Assembly: GCA_913045265.1 (NCBI GenBank)
Contig: CAJWQX010000005.1
Coordinates: 9,991-73,990 of the forward strand
Direction of reading: 5' to 3'
DNA: 64,000 nt
DNA from: UBA11889 sp002313255
GTDB taxonomy: Bacteria > Pseudomonadota > Gammaproteobacteria > Pseudomonadales > Azotimanducaceae
The translations under genes were made by a program, and so were the position numbers. Position 1 is the stretch's first letter. Each line of letters starts with the position of its first letter. The notes beneath the pieces were generated by a model. It had not been told where the DNA came from and searched no databases. It saw only the letters and a list, made by a program, of their open reading frames with translations. Shown one piece after another: positions 61,611 to 64,000 of this stretch.

Positions 61611-62501
61611 TTAGATAAGCAGCAGTACGAGACCTAAAACGACGACGGCTGCACCGAGCAACTCGCTCATGCGTACTTTTTCACGAAATATGACCAAAGT
61701 AACAAAAAAAGCGAAAAGTAACTCGACCTGGCCGAGCGCACGTACATATGCCGCCCGTTCGAGCGTCATTGCAGTGAACCATCCCGCGGATGCCAACATC
61801 CCCGCTAGCCCAACCCAAACGCCCCGTTTCCAAACTTGGCCAACGAGCATCAAGCTATTCCGATTACGTAAAAATAAATACACCCCCATACCGACGGTTT
61901 GGATGGTTGTCGCGGCAACCAAGGTAATGGAAGCCCGGACCAAGAAATCACCGCTTGGTAGCGACAACGAGGCTCCGCGATACAACACCGCGGAGATGCC
62001 AAAACCGGCGCCTGCCCCCACCCCATACCACAGAGCTGGCCCAGGCCCCGAATGCAACAGGACTCGCCAACCTTCCGGGGTCGACAATAACGCAACGCCC
62101 AATAAACTGACGAGAATTCCAGTCATAGCGATGGGACTCATACTCTCGCCCAAGATAACTGCAGCAAACAACGCGGCTTGCACGGTCTCCGTTTTAGAGT
62201 ACGCGGTCCCCACCGCGAAGTTTCGCGTCTGAAACGACCGAATTAGCGCCACGGTTCCAAGGATCTGGCAGACGGCGCCGATCAACACGTGACCCGCAAA
62301 ATCCCACGACAGCTCTGGCGGTCGGAATCCAAGCCAAATCAATACGGCTAAGTACATCCACGCGAAGGGAACCGCATAGCAGAAACGAACGTAGCTCGCC
62401 TCGGTCGCATCCATGACTGAGGTCAATTGCTGCTGCAGCGCAGTGCGCAGGTTCTGCAACAATGCAGCCGCGATCGTTATCGGTACCCAGAGCTCCAACA
62501 C
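61611..62501 (-). CDS. EamA/DMT family transporter
   Basis: A 296-residue protein with about ten hydrophobic helices in two five-helix halves, the drug/metabolite transporter layout. ALFAAVILGESMSPIAMTGILVSLLGVALL and the C-terminal FAFFVTLVIFREKVRMSELLGAAVVVLGLVLLLI are the two EamA signature segments. It probably exports small metabolites. It is followed by the crotonase gene on the same strand. Confidence 0.85.
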   Translation of the reverse strand: MLELWVPITIAAALLQNLRTALQQQLTSVMDATEASYVRFCYAVPFAWMYLAVLIWLGFRPPELSWDFAGHVLIGAVCQILGTVALIRSFQTRNFAVGTAYSKTETVQAALFAAVILGESMSPIAMTGILVSLLGVALLSTPEGWRVLLHSGPGPALWYGVGAGAGFGISAVLYRGASLSLPSGDFLVRASITLVAATTIQTVGMGVYLFLRNRNSLMLVGQVWKRGVWVGLAGMLASAGWFTAMTLERAAYVRALGQVELLFAFFVTLVIFREKVRMSELLGAAVVVLGLVLLLI

Positions 62502-62889
62502 ACAACCCGTTCGTTTCGGTCGAGTCTACCAACCCGCTTCGATACGTTCGCCAAATTGGCACCCGGCAGCGTAAGTTTCCAGTTACTGCATTACCAGAAC
62601 CGCATTAATAATTTGGCGAACGTATCGAGTATCTAGTTATAAATAGATATCGTTCGACCAAACCGTATACTGGACTAGGTCAGTTGATCGTTAAATGAAG
62701 GGATAGAGCCGCGGACCTTAATGACGGCAATATGCTGTCGAATCTAAAGGACGCGTCTCCGAGGGAATCCATGGCGAATCCACGCTTGCGGGCCGTTTCA
62801 TGAAAATGCTCGCAAGCACCAGCTGAACGAGATCTGCCATGGCTGCCGGATGCGATTGAGAAACAGAGCAGCACACGATTGGAGCGAAT
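62502..62889. other. intergenic with 19 bp inverted repeat and composition change
   Basis: A 388-base stretch without a gene I can support. The EamA-proximal half carries the inverted repeat at 62539-62628 and an AT-rich block around 62630-62660. From about 62700 on, the sequence becomes more GC-rich and resembles the katG region in base use. It must hold the katG promoter. No OxyR-like or Fur-like site could be identified by eye. Confidence 0.5.
62539..62628. repeat. 19 bp perfect inverted repeat, 52-base spacer
   Basis: TCGATACGTTCGCCAAATT at 62539-62557 is repeated in reverse complement at 62610-62628 without mismatch, separated by 52 bases. It could fold into a long hairpin, act as a paired binding site, or be the ends of a very small mobile insertion. 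It lies where the base composition changes between the EamA gene and katG. No transposase or integrase gene is near it. Confidence 0.8.
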
Positions 62890-64000
62890 ATGAAGAGCGA
62901 AGAAAGCAAGTGCCCGGTTTTGGGCGGGCCGCACAGACACACGGCGGCTGGGACCACGGCGAACCAGCACTGGTGGCCGAATCAGTTGAACCTAAAGATG
63001 CTCCAGCAGAACCCTCCCCAGTCAGGTCCAATGGGGGAGGATTTCAACTACCCTGAGGAGTTCAAGACGCTTGACTTGGATGCGCTGGCGAAGGACATCG
63101 ATGAAGTGATGACCACGTCGCAGGACTGGTGGCCAGCCGACTACGGCCACTATGGGCCGCTCTTCATTCGCATGGCATGGCACAGCGCAGGCACCTACCG
63201 CATCGGCGACGGCCGCGGCGGCGCGGCCTCCGGCACCATACGCTTTGCACCACTCAACAGTTGGCCCGACAACGTGAACCTCGACAAAGCGCGCCGATTG
63301 CTCTGGCCGATCAAGCAAAAGTACGGCCGGAAGATCTCGTGGGCTGACCTGATGATCTTTACCGGGAACCGTGCCCTGGAGACCATGGGATTCAAGACGC
63401 TCGGTTTCGCCGGCGGGCGCGAAGACGTTTGGGAGCCCGAAGAAGACATTTACTGGGGGCCGGAGACCGGGTGGCTCGAAGACGAGCGCTACAGCGGCGA
63501 CAGGGACCTCGAGGTTCCCCTCGGCGCGGTTCAGATGGGCCTGATCTACGTCAATCCGCAGGGGCCAAACGGTAATCCAGATCCGGTCGCTGCAGGCAGG
63601 GACATTCGAGAGACATTCCGCCGCATGGCGATGAACGACGAGGAAACCGTTGCGCTCATTGCCGGCGGGCATACGTTCGGCAAAACCCATGGTGCTGCCG
63701 CCGAGAGTTTCAAAGGTCCCGAACCCGAGGGTGCCACCATCGAGGAGCAGGGGTTTGGTTGGACCAGCAGCTACGGCAGCGGCAAAGCCGGCGATACGAT
63801 CAGCAGCGGGTTGGAGGGCGCATGGACCACCGCGCCGGCGAAGTGGGACAACAACTTCTTCGACAACCTGTTCGGCTACGAGTGGGAGCTGGTGAAGAGC
63901 CCTGCCGGTGCGCACCAGTGGACTCCCACGGATCCTTCTGCAAAAGGCACCGTGCCGGATGCTCACGATCCGTCGAAGACGCACGCCCCCACCATGCTCA
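62890..64000 (+). CDS. katG: catalase-peroxidase, N-terminal part (runs off window)
   Basis: About 370 codons of KatG, open to the right edge. The distal site is R94-M-A-W97-H98. The Met-Tyr-Trp adduct residues W97, Y220 (in MGLIYVNP) and M246 (in FRRMAMND) are all present, and the haem-ligand His is H261 in GGHTFGKTHG. It degrades H2O2 in the cytosol. The ATG at 62890 has GGAG 7 bases upstream. The sequence is more GC-rich than its neighbours and favours AAG and GGC codons, which suggests horizontal acquisition. Confidence 0.93.
   Translation, partial: MKSEESKCPVLGGPHRHTAAGTTANQHWWPNQLNLKMLQQNPPQSGPMGEDFNYPEEFKTLDLDALAKDIDEVMTTSQDWWPADYGHYGPLFIRMAWHSAGTYRIGDGRGGAASGTIRFAPLNSWPDNVNLDKARRLLWPIKQKYGRKISWADLMIFTGNRALETMGFKTLGFAGGREDVWEPEEDIYWGPETGWLEDERYSGDRDLEVPLGAVQMGLIYVNPQGPNGNPDPVAAGRDIRETFRRMAMNDEETVALIAGGHTFGKTHGAAAESFKGPEPEGATIEEQGFGWTSSYGSGKAGDTISSGLEGAWTTAPAKWDNNFFDNLFGYEWELVKSPAGAHQWTPTDPSAKGTVPDAHDPSKTHAPTML

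Noticed and set aside
62539..62628. Integron attC site
   Set aside because: The arms are perfect rather than imperfect, there is no GTTRRRY/RYYYAAC core, and no integron integrase or cassette array is present.
62640..62889. Transposase or other gene remnant in the GC-rich stretch before katG
   Set aside because: Short frames exist on both strands, but none matches a family I know. Left as intergenic.
63022..63984. 320-codon open frame on the minus strand opposite katG
   Set aside because: Antisense shadow of a GC-rich gene; katG on the plus strand has all catalytic residues.

Overview
This 64 kb window looks like chromosome from an uncultured, probably marine-type, gammaproteobacterium. The call rests on the C-terminal end of an RhlB-type RNA helicase, a YegD-like Hsp70, a MetR-like regulator, a long MsrA, a tRNA 2-selenouridine synthase, and a GldA/GldFG-type ABC system of a kind common in that class. 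Genes are closely packed, with many ATGA/GTGA overlaps and convergent 3' ends that overlap by a few bases. I saw no rRNA, tRNA, CRISPR array, phage gene or recognisable transposase.

Layout. 1-5057 (+): end of rhlB, then a nitrilase-family amidase, AI-2E permease, HisC-type aminotransferase, rhomboid protease and an LLM oxidoreductase. 5092-6699 (-): a DUF35 protein and a thiolase-like partner. 6780-8225 (+): a SixA phosphatase, a small membrane protein and an FMN split-barrel protein. 8237-16664 (-): a MetR-like regulator, then an acyl-CoA carboxylase cluster (carboxyltransferase, crotonase, biotin carrier, biotin carboxylase, unknown 114-residue protein) that runs into purC, an SDR and a Cys/Met-metabolism PLP enzyme. 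16750-23095 (-): two Nudix hydrolases and a three-gene ABC/GldG/DUF4340 operon. 23217-33074: mixed hydrolases, SDR, DSD1-type PLP enzyme, MetY, a selenoprotein, an IphP-type phosphatase, a methyltransferase, a thioesterase and a Nudix enzyme. 33071-36103 (-): NTF2-like, YegD-like and class III CoA-transferase. 36434-39875: msrA, a SEL1-repeat lipoprotein and selU. 39893-45920 (-): a tightly coupled sulfatase / split-barrel / crotonase / double CoA-transferase / hydrolase cluster. 46118-56008: a crotonase, an RND efflux pair, small enzymes and an eukaryote-like IleS. 56210-62501: an LLM enzyme, a frameshifted SDR, an MFS transporter, a hydrolase, idi, a crotonase and an EamA exporter. 62890-64000: the start of katG in DNA of visibly different composition, next to a 19 bp inverted repeat.

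The strongest result is at 28882-29973. What would be called two adjacent genes is one reading frame interrupted by a single UGA. The UGA sits exactly at the second cysteine position of an AhpD-type CxxC-x3-H motif. It is followed at a suitable distance by a bacterial SECIS-like hairpin (29604-29622). The gene is therefore best read as a selenocysteine-containing AhpD-like protein (C232-x-x-U235-x3-H239). A selU gene 9 kb away shows that the organism uses selenophosphate.

Functionally the window is rich in CoA-ester chemistry (carboxylase, four crotonases, two CaiB-type transferases, a Cys-less thiolase with DUF35) and in LLM or split-barrel flavin/F420-type proteins. This suggests breakdown of unusual carboxylic acids or terpenoid/steroid-like compounds, but no substrate can be named from the sequence.
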